Of a stretch of 64,000 nt of DNA, positions 34,735 to 43,542 are shown piece by piece. Each line of letters begins with the position of its first letter. Position 1 is the stretch's first letter. The stretch is taken from NCBI RefSeq assembly GCF_007858445.1, contig NZ_VIGV01000003.1, positions 609,668 to 673,667 on the forward strand, in the 5' to 3' direction. The translations under genes and the position numbers were made by a program. The DNA comes from Tsukamurella sputi (GTDB lineage Bacteria; Actinomycetota; Actinomycetes; Mycobacteriales; Mycobacteriaceae). Below the pieces are notes generated by a model. The model saw only the letters and a program-made list of their open reading frames with translations, did no database searches and had not been told where the DNA came from.

Positions 34735-35768
34735 CAGAACACCACCTTCCGGCCACCCACGTACCGCTGCCACCGCTGCGGCATGAAGCACGTCACCGAG
34801 GAATCCGGCGTCCCGCCCCGCATCCGAATCGGCAGCATCAGCGGCTCCGTCAGGTGCCGGGGGAGCGCGTTCTCAGGCTGGATACCGGGCATCTCAGAGG
34901 GGAGCTGCCGATCGTCCAGCGTCTCGATCCACAGGCCCTCCGGCGACGGATGCGTGCGGATCAGGAACTCGCTGCCCTTCGACAGCTCGGGAATCGGAAT
35001 CTCGCGCCCGAACACCAGATTCGAGAGGTCGTCAGGGTCCTCCGGGGCGCGCACCGCGTCGGTGATCGCCCACTGCTCCGGCGCCCCGGCGGTCATCGGG
35101 CGCTGCGCGTACTCCAGGAAGCACCGCCAGTCCGTCGGGTTCTCCACCGCGAGGTGACCCTCGTACCATCCGGTCGCTGTGTTGAGCACCATGTCCTTGC
35201 GGCTGATCGTCGCCGTCAGGGTGTCCGAGTACCAGAACGGGTCGGCCGCAACGTAGTCCACGAGGTGGATCGCGAGGCCGCGCATACCGATGTCGTTCTT
35301 GTACTTGTCGGTCGGGGACTGTCGGAGCTGCACCTGCAGCTCACGGAAGGTGCCGTCGTGGTCGAACACCCGCAGCCAACACGGGCCGTCGAGGTTCAGC
35401 AGCCACCACAGGATGTCTTCGTACTGCTGCCATTCCGGGATGTCGCGGCCCTTCGTGGCGAACGTGAGCTGCCCCTCGCGCGGGTCGGTGCGCGGGAACT
35501 TCGAGACCCGCGCGCCCTCCGAGTACGCGCCCTTGTCGATCGACGCCTCACGCGGCAGGTGGTAGAGCCCATCCAGGCCCTCCAGCAGCGAGATGCCGCG
35601 CTTCGCCTCGTTCGCGAGCACCGGCACCTGCATGGCCGGCGGCACGCCCACCAGGTCCACCTCGGGCGCGCCGAGCACGTCGACAACGGCCGTCTCCTCG
35701 CCGGTCACGGGCGACTTCTTGACCAACTGATACTGCCGGTTCTTGTTCACCAGGCAACGCGTTGCCAC
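34734..35768 (-). CDS. Distal tail-type minor tail protein
   Basis: A 344-residue protein immediately downstream of the tape measure, where siphoviruses encode the distal tail (Dit) protein that caps the tail tube. Beta-rich with FPRTDPREGQLTFATKGRD and WLLNLDGPCWLRVF in the N-terminal half and the C-terminal ending RWQRYVGGRKVVF. Starts at a GTG 3 nt after the tape-measure stop. Assignment is from position and layout. Confidence 0.7.
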   Translation of the reverse strand: MATRCLVNKNRQYQLVKKSPVTGEETAVVDVLGAPEVDLVGVPPAMQVPVLANEAKRGISLLEGLDGLYHLPREASIDKGAYSEGARVSKFPRTDPREGQLTFATKGRDIPEWQQYEDILWWLLNLDGPCWLRVFDHDGTFRELQVQLRQSPTDKYKNDIGMRGLAIHLVDYVAADPFWYSDTLTATISRKDMVLNTATGWYEGHLAVENPTDWRCFLEYAQRPMTAGAPEQWAITDAVRAPEDPDDLSNLVFGREIPIPELSKGSEFLIRTHPSPEGLWIETLDDRQLPSEMPGIQPENALPRHLTEPLMLPIRMRGGTPDSSVTCFMPQRWQRYVGGRKVVF

Positions 35769-35771
35769 AGG

Positions 35772-38700
35772 TCAGACCTCCCGATTCGTAACGGTGCTCG
35801 GCGACATCCCCATGACGCGGCCCATCGTGCGAGACACGTCGTTCGGCTTCGTGTTCTGGAACGTGATCGGGCCGGAGAACATCGACCAGCCCGCCTGCGC
35901 CACGCCGGCACCGGCCACGGCCGCGGGGTTCCCCGAGGCGGCGCCCGCCGCGCCCGCGGCCTGCACTCCCGTGCTCGCGGCCTTCTTCGCCGACTCCAGG
36001 CCCGCCTTGCCCGCGTTCACACCGAAGTCGACGCCCTTCCCGAGCAGGCCACCGAGACCGAACAGGTCGAAGAACTCGCCGCCGACCTCCTTCAGCGCGT
36101 CGCCCGCCCAGCCGAGGCCCTGCGAGGGCAGGTCCGAGCCGACGGCCTCGAACCACGACTTGTTCGTCGGCTGCCCGAACCCGGCGGCCTGCATGAGCGG
36201 GTTCGTCTGCTGCTGGCCCTGCTCGGTCGACAGCGACGGCGCGGAGCCGGGCGTGCCCGACGTGACGGGGGACGCGGCGGGATTCGCCGGGGTGACGCCC
36301 GTGTACGACGACGGGGACGGCGCGGTGCTGCCGGGCAGCGTCGCCGACTGCGTCGTGGTCGAGTTCGCGCCCGTGGTGAGCCCCGCCCGCAGCGCGGCCT
36401 CGTTCTCGCGGCCACCCCACGGCTGGACACCGGACTTGTTGAAGATCGCTGCCGCGACCTGCGCCTGCTGCTGCGGCGTCGCCTGACCGGCCGTGGGCGC
36501 GAACGCCGAGCCGCCGTTCGCCTTCCACGTCTGGCCGGTGATCTGGAACAGGCCGGTCGCCGGATCGCCCTTGGCACTGTTGACGTCGCTGATCTTCTGC
36601 GTGATCTTCGCGTCACCGCCGGACTCCCGCTTGATCAGCTTGTTCCACTCCGGGTTCGAGCTGCCCCACGTGCCATCCGCGTTCTGAACCAGCGGGATCG
36701 TCGCAGCGCCACCAGCGGACGCGGCACCCGCCACGCTCTTGCCGCCAGTGGTCGCCGTCGCCCCCGGAGCGGCCGGCGTCGGGATCACCGTCGGCTTGAC
36801 GATCGACGGGATTTCCCACCAGTGGATACCGTCGGTCGCCGTACCGTCGGAGTAGAACGCCAACCCGTTCGTGAAGTAGATGAGCGTCCCGCCGCGGAGG
36901 CCCTTCTCCGGTGCGTCGTTCGTGCCCGCACGGCGCGTCGCCACGTTCGTGCTGATCGGCTTCGTTGCCCGGACCCGGTCGGCGTCCTCGTACGCGAACT
37001 CCGCGCGCTTCCCACCGACGCCGCGGGCCTTCACGTCGGCGAGAGCCTTCGCGGCCTCCGCCGCCACCTCCGCCGAGATGCGGGCGTGGTCCGTCACATC
37101 CTTCGCTGGGGTGCGGCCCTTCGCCTTCGCGTCGGCGACCTCCTTCTGCGCGGCGTCAGCGACACGCTTCGCGTCGGCCGCGCGGGTCTCCAGCAGCTTC
37201 AGCTCCTCGGCCGTCGCGGCGCGCCCTGCCGGAGCTGTAGCGCCGGCCGATGCTGCCTTGGTGCCGGTGCCGGAGTAGCTGCCCGAGCTTGTGCCCGACG
37301 AGCCACCCGTGTAGCTCTTGCCCGAGCCGCCACCCAGCCCACCCGAGGGCATGTTCTCCACCCACACGGGGACGACGCCGTCCTTGCGCGCCGCGTCTGC
37401 GGTGGTGTACTTCGACTGCGCCTTCCCGTCGGCCCCCTGGCCGCCTACGACCGCGCCTGCAGTCCCAGCCACACCCGCGTACCCGCCACCTGCGGTCCCG
37501 ATCGCCACGCTCTGCCGGGTGTGCACGTGGTTGGTGTGGCCCGCCCAGTCGTCGCGGTAGTATCCCGGCTGGTCCGTGCCCGGACCCACGCGTTTCCCGT
37601 CCGCGATACCGATCTTCTCGCCGGTCTGCGGGTTGCTCCAGATCACCTGCTCCATGCCGGGGACGGTCGCCAGATACTCAGCGAACGCCTGCATGTCGGG
37701 GACGGAGCCGGACCAGTCGATGCCCTTGTTCTGGCCGTCCTTCTCCTGGTGGCCGGCATACGTCGAGGGCGTCACGTTGAAGCGCTTCCCCAGCTCGTAC
37801 ACCCAGTCGGGGAAGCCCTTCGCCCCGGCGCTGATCGACGTACCCACGGGGAGCCCGTACGCCATGCCACCGCCCGCGAGCCCCGGGATACCGAGGAGCC
37901 GCGACCAATTCACGGGGCCACGCGCAGCGTTGATGGCCTCGACTACGGGGAGATTCGCCGCGGTGCTCGCTGCGTTCACGACGTACTCCTTGCGGGAGAG
38001 GCCCGCGAGGATCGAGTCCGACGTCGTCGTGCCCGGCCCTTCGAGGAGGCCCGCTGCAGCCCGCTGGACCGGGCCTCCGTCCCGCAGCTTCGGGATGTCC
38101 GGCACGCCGAGCGTGAAGCCCGGCGTGACCTGCACGCCCGCTACCGTGACCGGGGGAATCTTGAACTCCAGCCCGTTCCACCAGTCGATGATCGTGTTGA
38201 TGACGCCCTTGAACGAGTCCCGGATGCCATCCCACATGCCCGACGCTGCGGTGCGAATCTTGTCGGGCAGCCCCTTGACGAAGTCGACGACCTTGTTGAA
38301 CTGGTCCTCGGTCCAGTGCCAGACCTCCTTGACGCCGTCGATGAAGTCGTTGAACTTGTCGATGGCGCCCCGCACGAAGTCGACGATCGCGGGGAGGACG
38401 GTGCCGACGATGAACGAGATGAGGTCGCCGAACCGCTGCAGCAGCCAACCCAGAACGGGCACCAGGACATCCGAGATGAACGACGCGAGCACCGGCAGTA
38501 CCTGCATCGCGAGCTGCACGAGGGACGGGATCAGCGGCGCGATCGCCGTCACGAGGCTCGCGAACGCCGTCGCGATCTGCGGGAGGATCGGCGCCAGCGC
38601 CTGAATCACGCTCTGCACCAGCTGGACACCTACCGGGATGAGCGGTGTGATCGCCTGGAGCACCTGGCTGATCGCCTGCGCGATCGCGGTGAACGCCGGC

Positions 38701-40916
38701 ATGAGCGCCTTGATCGTGTCGAGCAGCACCGGCCCGAGCGCGGAGATGATCTGACCGAACGCGTCACCGAGCAGCGTGAGAATCTGGGAGATGGTGGGGG
38801 CCAGCTCCTTCAGCATCGCACCGACGGTGGTGAGCACCGTTGTCACGACCGGCGCGAGTGCGGTGATCGCCTGGCCGAGCACGCCGGCCAGCAGGGTCGC
38901 GACTTGCGCGATGATCGGCGCCAGCGTGGAGAAGATCGGCGCGAGGGACGCGACGGCGGGGGCGAGCGCCGACACGACCTGCGAGATCACGGGGCCGATC
39001 GCGGTGATGACCTGACCGAGGACGTTGGCGAACACGGTCGCCACCTGGCCGATGATCGGCGCGAGCCCGGCGAACGCCTGGCCGATGACCGCGACCGACG
39101 GTGCGAGAGCAGCGAACGCCGCCCCCAGCGTGTCGCCGATCTGAGCAAATACGGGCGCGAGCACTTGGGCGATCTGCGAGATGGTCGGCATGAGCGGCTG
39201 CAGCGCGGTCATGATTCCCACGACCACCGACGAGATTGCCTGCGCGATACCGGAAAGCAGCGGCCCGAATGCGGTCACGGCCGTGGCGATCGTGTTGATG
39301 ATCGACGAGAGTGCGGGCATGAGCGGCGTCAGCGCTGACGCGAGCACGCCGATGGCCTGCCCGACCACGGGGAGGACCACGGCGAGCTCCGTCGAGAACG
39401 CGGCCCCCAACTGGGCGAGCCCGGGGGTGAGGTTCGCGAGACCCTGCGCGAGGGACTGGAACAGCGGGCCGAGCGTCGGCCCGATGACCGCACCCATCTC
39501 CAGGAACGACGTCACGAGCTGCGCGATCACCGCGCCGAGCCCAACCATCATCGGCTCGAACGACGACATGAGCGCGGTGAACTGCGCGCCCGACTGCGAG
39601 AACGACGTCAGCGCCTGGCCGAGCTGCCCGAAGATCGAGCCGACGCCGGCACCGATCGACTGCATGAACGGGGCCGCAGCCGATCCGAGGTCGACAAAGC
39701 CCTTCAGCATCTGCCCGATGCCCGGCGCGATCCCCTTGATGAGGTCCGCTGCGCTCGCGGTGATCGCCTGGAGCTGCGGCGTCATCGCCGACATGCTCGC
39801 CGTGAGGTTGTTGATCACACCGGCGAACGCGCCCGAAACCTGTTGCAGCTGAGGGCCGATCGCTGTGATAAGGGCGCCCATGCGCTGGAATGTGGGCTGC
39901 AGGTCCTTCGCGAACCCGAGCTTGATCTGCGAGCTCACGTCGTGCCACGCCGTGAGCATCGGCCCCATCATCTTGCCGATGGCCTCGGCGAGCGCGTCGT
40001 CCTGATCCTTGAACTGCTTGTTGAATTCCTTTGCGCCGTCGGCGAGTCCCTTCATGCCGACGACCACGGAGGTCAGCGCAGCGCCCGCGGCCGGCCCCAT
40101 CGCCAGCAGGCCCCCCGAGAGCACACCGATCGCGCCGCCCGCCAGTCCGGCCGCGCCCGCAATCCCGATGATCTTCATGCCGAGGCCGGAGAAGGCCATC
40201 GACGCGGCCGTGGTGAGGACGGGGAGGCCAGTTAGCCAGGTGAGGTCTACATCGACTCCGCCTTCGTCACGGCCACGACCGCCTCGGCTACCACCGCCGC
40301 CACCGCGCCGCCCGCCGCCACCGCCGCCGCGCTCGTCGATGTCGACACGGACGCGCCGGTTCCGGGTGAGGCGCGCCATCCGGGCCTCGAACCCGTCCGA
40401 GTCCACGTCGAGGTCCACCTTCAGCGGGTTCGCGGAGAGCCACGCCTGCGCCGCCGCGTGCGCAACCTGAGCGGAGCGGCGCACCTGAGCCGCGTCGAGA
40501 TGCGCCTCGATGCTGAGCGCGCCGAGCCGGTCGATCGCGGACCGGTCGACGTCGACCCGAACCGTCAGCGGGTTCGCGCGGAGAAACGCCTGTCCGGCGA
40601 GGTGCGCCTCGCGGAGGTCGCGCTGGAACTTCGCCGCGTCCAGGTTGATCTTCGGTTCGAGCTTCTGCTGGTTCAGCACCTTGATCGCGGCGACGGCCTG
40701 CTTCGCGCCGTCCCGGTACCCGTCGCCGATGCTCCGCGCGATCCGGTCCGACGACCGCTCAACGTTCCGTTCGAGCTGCGTGAACTGCCGATCAACGACC
40801 TGCACCGCGCGGCCGACGATCGCTTCCAGGCGGGGACCGAACTCGCGCTCTAGGCGGTCGAGGTCGATTTCGGCGTCGACCTCAACATGGCCGTCGCTGC
40901 CGCCGGGTGCTGTCAC
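35772..40916 (-). CDS. Tape measure protein with peptidoglycan-directed domains
   Basis: A 1714-residue tail-length ruler. Residues 1-210 are charged helices; a Gly/Arg linker (GGGGGGRRGGGGGSRGGRGR) leads to a membrane-like segment and then about 650 residues of hydrophobic repeats of the type IAPIIGQVATVF. A peptidase-like region has TYAGHQEKDGQNKGIDWSG and TNHVHTRQS. Near residues 1330-1350 is an APEKG module shared with the capsid protease. Further on, KLIKRESGGDAKI and GLFQITGQTW resemble a lytic transglycosylase, with Glu of RESGG catalytic. These would open the wall during genome ejection. Confidence 0.9.
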   Translation of the reverse strand: MTAPGGSDGHVEVDAEIDLDRLEREFGPRLEAIVGRAVQVVDRQFTQLERNVERSSDRIARSIGDGYRDGAKQAVAAIKVLNQQKLEPKINLDAAKFQRDLREAHLAGQAFLRANPLTVRVDVDRSAIDRLGALSIEAHLDAAQVRRSAQVAHAAAQAWLSANPLKVDLDVDSDGFEARMARLTRNRRVRVDIDERGGGGGGRRGGGGGSRGGRGRDEGGVDVDLTWLTGLPVLTTAASMAFSGLGMKIIGIAGAAGLAGGAIGVLSGGLLAMGPAAGAALTSVVVGMKGLADGAKEFNKQFKDQDDALAEAIGKMMGPMLTAWHDVSSQIKLGFAKDLQPTFQRMGALITAIGPQLQQVSGAFAGVINNLTASMSAMTPQLQAITASAADLIKGIAPGIGQMLKGFVDLGSAAAPFMQSIGAGVGSIFGQLGQALTSFSQSGAQFTALMSSFEPMMVGLGAVIAQLVTSFLEMGAVIGPTLGPLFQSLAQGLANLTPGLAQLGAAFSTELAVVLPVVGQAIGVLASALTPLMPALSSIINTIATAVTAFGPLLSGIAQAISSVVVGIMTALQPLMPTISQIAQVLAPVFAQIGDTLGAAFAALAPSVAVIGQAFAGLAPIIGQVATVFANVLGQVITAIGPVISQVVSALAPAVASLAPIFSTLAPIIAQVATLLAGVLGQAITALAPVVTTVLTTVGAMLKELAPTISQILTLLGDAFGQIISALGPVLLDTIKALMPAFTAIAQAISQVLQAITPLIPVGVQLVQSVIQALAPILPQIATAFASLVTAIAPLIPSLVQLAMQVLPVLASFISDVLVPVLGWLLQRFGDLISFIVGTVLPAIVDFVRGAIDKFNDFIDGVKEVWHWTEDQFNKVVDFVKGLPDKIRTAASGMWDGIRDSFKGVINTIIDWWNGLEFKIPPVTVAGVQVTPGFTLGVPDIPKLRDGGPVQRAAAGLLEGPGTTTSDSILAGLSRKEYVVNAASTAANLPVVEAINAARGPVNWSRLLGIPGLAGGGMAYGLPVGTSISAGAKGFPDWVYELGKRFNVTPSTYAGHQEKDGQNKGIDWSGSVPDMQAFAEYLATVPGMEQVIWSNPQTGEKIGIADGKRVGPGTDQPGYYRDDWAGHTNHVHTRQSVAIGTAGGGYAGVAGTAGAVVGGQGADGKAQSKYTTADAARKDGVVPVWVENMPSGGLGGGSGKSYTGGSSGTSSGSYSGTGTKAASAGATAPAGRAATAEELKLLETRAADAKRVADAAQKEVADAKAKGRTPAKDVTDHARISAEVAAEAAKALADVKARGVGGKRAEFAYEDADRVRATKPISTNVATRRAGTNDAPEKGLRGGTLIYFTNGLAFYSDGTATDGIHWWEIPSIVKPTVIPTPAAPGATATTGGKSVAGAASAGGAATIPLVQNADGTWGSSNPEWNKLIKRESGGDAKITQKISDVNSAKGDPATGLFQITGQTWKANGGSAFAPTAGQATPQQQAQVAAAIFNKSGVQPWGGRENEAALRAGLTTGANSTTTQSATLPGSTAPSPSSYTGVTPANPAASPVTSGTPGSAPSLSTEQGQQQTNPLMQAAGFGQPTNKSWFEAVGSDLPSQGLGWAGDALKEVGGEFFDLFGLGGLLGKGVDFGVNAGKAGLESAKKAASTGVQAAGAAGAASGNPAAVAGAGVAQAGWSMFSGPITFQNTKPNDVSRTMGRVMGMSPSTVTNREV

Positions 40917-40942
40917 GCCGAGCCTCCACCGTCAAGGTGAGT

Positions 40943-40963
40943 GCTCGGTCCATAGCCAGCAGC
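40943..40963 (-). promoter_or_regulatory. Late leader motif, copy 2 (before tape measure)
   Basis: GCTGCTGGCTATGGACCGAG on the minus strand (one change, GAG for GGG), 27 nt upstream of the tape-measure GTG. CGATACCCTGG lies about 14 nt further upstream. Confidence 0.7.
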
Positions 40964-41001
40964 AATCTAGTCAGGGTCCAGGGTATCGCGGCGCGCGCAC
41001 G

Positions 41002-41646
41002 TTACGGGCGCACGACGAGCACCGGCCCCTCGTCGTCATCCTCGACCGGTGCGGCCGGAAGCTCCGGCATCGGAGCCGACGGTGCGCCACGCGCCTCCTC
41101 GACGCCGCCGAGCGCGGCAGCGAACGCCTCGAACGCGTCGTACGCCGCCTCCGCCGTCTGCGACCCGCCACCGGAGGTGAGCCGCGGCGGCTCAGCCTGC
41201 ACCTGCCGCACGAAAACGTCCCACCGGTCCGTGCCACCCCACCACGACCGGAACAGCGCCCACAGCGCGTTCGACGCGCGCCCCGGGTCCATCGTCTCGA
41301 TGTCGATGCCACGCAGCAGCATCTCGCCGTCCACCGTCGGCCACGCCTCCAGCGCGGTACGCCAGATCACACGCGCGGACCACCGCGGCCACGCGAACCA
41401 CAGCCGCGCCACACCGTCCGCGATCTGGTGGAAGTCGTCGAGACGGGCCTCGTCGTTCATCAGCGCGAGGAGCAGCGTATGCCGGTCCTCCCGGTCGGCG
41501 AGCGCACCGAGCGCGAGCGGCAGCGGCCACTCCTCCAGCGGAGCGTCAACGAGCAGCGCCGCCAACGCCTGACGGAGAGGCGGAGGCGGCGCCATGCGCA
41601 TCGGGTGGCCGTTGAACGCCAGCCAACCCGGATCGGAGGTGCGCAC
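41002..41646 (-). CDS. Tail assembly chaperone, second part
   Basis: A 214-residue product in the -1 frame relative to the preceding chaperone gene, as in the G/G-T pair of lambda-like phages. A GTG at 41646 overlaps the first gene's stop (TAGTG), so independent initiation is possible; the open frame continues upstream to 41808, so -1 frameshifting is also possible. The protein has Trp-rich helices (RLWFAWPRWSARVIWRTALEAW) and an acidic Pro-rich C-terminus. No canonical slippery heptamer is visible. Confidence 0.7.
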   Translation of the reverse strand: MRTSDPGWLAFNGHPMRMAPPPPLRQALAALLVDAPLEEWPLPLALGALADREDRHTLLLALMNDEARLDDFHQIADGVARLWFAWPRWSARVIWRTALEAWPTVDGEMLLRGIDIETMDPGRASNALWALFRSWWGGTDRWDVFVRQVQAEPPRLTSGGGSQTAEAAYDAFEAFAAALGGVEEARGAPSAPMPELPAAPVEDDDEGPVLVVRP

Positions 41647-42134
41647 TACTCGTCGTCGAGGTTTACCTTCACGCCCCACCGCTGGAGCAGCGTCAGGGCG
41701 ATGTCGACCAGGTCGGTCATCTCGAGGCTGTCGTCCGGGTTGTAGACGCGGCGCCGGAGCACGTTCCGCACGACGGGATCGAACGCGCCGAACAGGAACT
41801 GGAGGCATGCCTGGGCGGTCGGGATCGGGTCGCCGGCCGCGGTCATGAAGTCCAGGCCGATGAGGTGGAGGAAACCGTCGCTGGGGCGGCGCGCGGTGAG
41901 CCGCAGCACCTCGATCGGTTCGCCGGCAGTGTTCTTGACGGTGTACGCGATGTCGACGGTCTCGCGCGCGGCGACCTCCTCCTTGGTGTACGCGGTCGAC
42001 TCAAACCGGAGGTCTTCGGGGATGTCGCTGATGTCGGGGAGGTCCGACGGTGCGGCCAGCGCGGGAGCGGCGGCCTTCTTCGCGGGCGCGCGGCGGGACT
42101 GCGTGCGCTTGTTGGCGGGGGTGGATGCAGCCAT
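41646..42134 (-). CDS. Tail assembly chaperone, first part
   Basis: A 162-residue protein: basic N-terminus (ANKRTQSRRAPAKKAAAP), then a beta/alpha domain with DIAYTVKNTAGEPIEVLRLT and a helix-rich C-terminus ending in QRWGVKVNLDDE. Position directly before the second chaperone frame and the tape measure matches lambda gpG-like proteins, which keep the tape measure soluble. GCAAGGAG precedes the ATG. A late leader motif is 33 nt upstream. Confidence 0.75.
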   Translation of the reverse strand: MAASTPANKRTQSRRAPAKKAAAPALAAPSDLPDISDIPEDLRFESTAYTKEEVAARETVDIAYTVKNTAGEPIEVLRLTARRPSDGFLHLIGLDFMTAAGDPIPTAQACLQFLFGAFDPVVRNVLRRRVYNPDDSLEMTDLVDIALTLLQRWGVKVNLDDE

Positions 42135-42166
42135 TCTCGGCTCCTTGCGGGGGATTTCATCACGGT

Positions 42167-42187
42167 GCCCGGTCCATAGCCAGCGGC
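42167..42187 (-). promoter_or_regulatory. Late leader motif, copy 3 (before tail chaperone)
   Basis: GCCGCTGGCTATGGACCGGG on the minus strand, 33 nt upstream of the ATG at 42134. It sits in the gap between the HK97 gp10-like gene and the chaperone. Confidence 0.7.
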
Positions 42188-42202
42188 AGGTCTAGCGTTG
42201 GG

Positions 42203-42667
42203 TCAGCGGCGGCGAACGCGGCCGGGGAAGACCTCTTCCATCGCGTCGGTGAGGAACGGGCGGCCCTCCATGCCCTTCACGGACTTCGCGTACACGATCG
42301 TGCCCTTGCCCTTCGGGGTGCGCGTGGGGCCGCGGCGCCCCGGACGGAGGGCGCGGGCCTCGAACTTCAGGGCCTTCGCCGTGACCGGCACGATCGGGGT
42401 GCCGTGCGGCCCGTAGATGCCGGTGCCGTCGTGCACGTACCGTGCGTAGTCGAGCGGCGAGCCGCACGTCATCCGCACCTTCCCGCCGGTCGCGGTGACG
42501 GTGTAGTCGATCGACGACCGCAGGCGGCCCTCGTCGACGGGGCAGAGGCGGCGCGCCGCGTTCTGCACCTGCCGCCCGTACCGGTGCCCCGCGCGAGTGC
42601 CCGCGCGCACCAGGTTCTGGTGCAGCACGGCCCGGTTCACGGTGACGCGAGCGCTAACGCGAGCCAC
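42203..42667 (-). CDS. HK97 gp10-like head-tail protein
   Basis: A 154-residue protein beginning at a GTG. CPVDEGRLRSSIDYTVTATG followed by GSPLDYARYVHDGT is the gp10/tail-completion family signature, and the basic C-terminus ends GRPFLTDAMEEVFPGRVRRR. This class joins head and tail, often at the tail-terminator side. It overlaps the upstream gene by 14 bp. Confidence 0.8.
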   Translation of the reverse strand: MARVSARVTVNRAVLHQNLVRAGTRAGHRYGRQVQNAARRLCPVDEGRLRSSIDYTVTATGGKVRMTCGSPLDYARYVHDGTGIYGPHGTPIVPVTAKALKFEARALRPGRRGPTRTPKGKGTIVYAKSVKGMEGRPFLTDAMEEVFPGRVRRR

Positions 42668-43007
42668 CACGACCTCGCCGGGGCGCGGGCTCGGCGGGCG
42701 CGGAGACCTCGACTTCGACCGCCTTGTCGTCGCGGAGGTCCTGCTCGGCCCGCTGGATCGCTGCGATGGCGTCGGGGTTCCGCTCCAACCGAGCCTGCGC
42801 GTCCTCGTCGACCGGGGGCGCGGGGACACCGACCAGCGCGGCCGGCGGAGCACCCACCTCGCGGACCACGCGGACGTGGCCCTCACTGATCACCGCGTCG
42901 AGGTACGGAGAGCGGGCCAGCACCTCACGGGCGCCGCGCTCGCGGCCCAGCACCGCCGACGCGAACTCGACCTCTACCTCGGCATCTGGTGCCTGCTCAT
43001 CGCTCAT
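42654..43007 (-). CDS. Acidic connector-region protein
   Basis: A 117-residue protein (ATG 43007; ATG 43016 also in frame). The N-terminal half is acidic (SDEQAPDAEVEVEFASAVLG), followed by a strand-rich part with SPYLDAVISEGHVRVV, and an Arg/Gly tail RRGRGGSR. It lies among connector genes. No recognised family. Confidence 0.55.
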   Translation of the reverse strand: MSDEQAPDAEVEVEFASAVLGRERGAREVLARSPYLDAVISEGHVRVVREVGAPPAALVGVPAPPVDEDAQARLERNPDAIAAIQRAEQDLRDDKAVEVEVSAPAEPAPRRGRGGSR

Positions 43008-43038
43008 AACGTCCACGATACGACAACCGCGACCACCC

Positions 43039-43542
43039 CTATTGGCAACACGACGCGTCGACTCCCGTGAACGTGACCGTGGTCAGGCCCGAGAACACGC
43101 CTCCCTGCGCACCCCGCGGAACCCACGGACCCGCCTGCCACAGCGGGCGCGCGGGCAGCGCGCACAGCGCGCGCCGCACCGCATCGGCGTCCTCCTGCTG
43201 CAGCCGCGTCAGCTCCGTCAACAGCTCCGGCTCCGGGTTCAACGCGGGGTCGGCGGCCTTCCCGTAGCAGCGCGTCACCTTCACCTCGCAGACCACCGTC
43301 CACCCCGAGACGAGCTGCGGCGAGCTCCCGCGGTCCGGCGCGATCGACGTGACCCGCACGCTCGCCGATTCACAGTCGGCCACGTACAGGTAGTCCGGCA
43401 CCATGTCGCCCGGGTGCAGGTACCCCAGTTCCGGCGCCCCGCCCACCGTGGTGCTGAGCGCGACCATCACCTCATCGAGGAGCCCCTGCGCCACGCTGAG
43501 CACCGCCTCCGAGGTGATCGCGATACCGCCCGGCCCGGTCAT
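43039..43542 (-). CDS. Head-tail connector / tail-terminator-region protein
   Basis: A 167-residue protein: helix SEAVLSVAQGLLDEVMVALS, then strands with several cysteines (ADCESASV, WTVVCEVKVTRCYGK, ALCALPARPLW). Position between the connector and gp10-like gene suggests a role in closing the capsid-tail joint. The ATG overlaps the upstream stop (ATGA). Not assigned to a named family. Confidence 0.6.
   Translation of the reverse strand: MTGPGGIAITSEAVLSVAQGLLDEVMVALSTTVGGAPELGYLHPGDMVPDYLYVADCESASVRVTSIAPDRGSSPQLVSGWTVVCEVKVTRCYGKAADPALNPEPELLTELTRLQQEDADAVRRALCALPARPLWQAGPWVPRGAQGGVFSGLTTVTFTGVDASCCQ

Noticed and set aside
34635-39338. A 1567-codon plus-strand open frame across the tape measure and tail genes
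   Set aside because: It is the antisense shadow of the minus-strand tail genes: Arg/His/Asp-rich, no domain motifs, and the opposite frame has clear tape-measure features and ribosome sites.
38100-39900. Repetitive DNA resembling a CRISPR array or tandem repeat
   Set aside because: The repeats are protein-level hydrophobic heptads in the tape measure, with variable DNA spacing and no spacer structure.
41640-41700. A classical -1 slippery heptamer for the chaperone frameshift
   Set aside because: No X-XXY-YYZ heptamer in the zero frame fits; nearest candidates need mismatched P-site re-pairing.
41646-41808. Long N-terminal extension of the second tail chaperone frame
   Set aside because: The extension overlaps the first chaperone in another frame and is Arg/Pro-rich; it is relevant only as the possible frameshift window.
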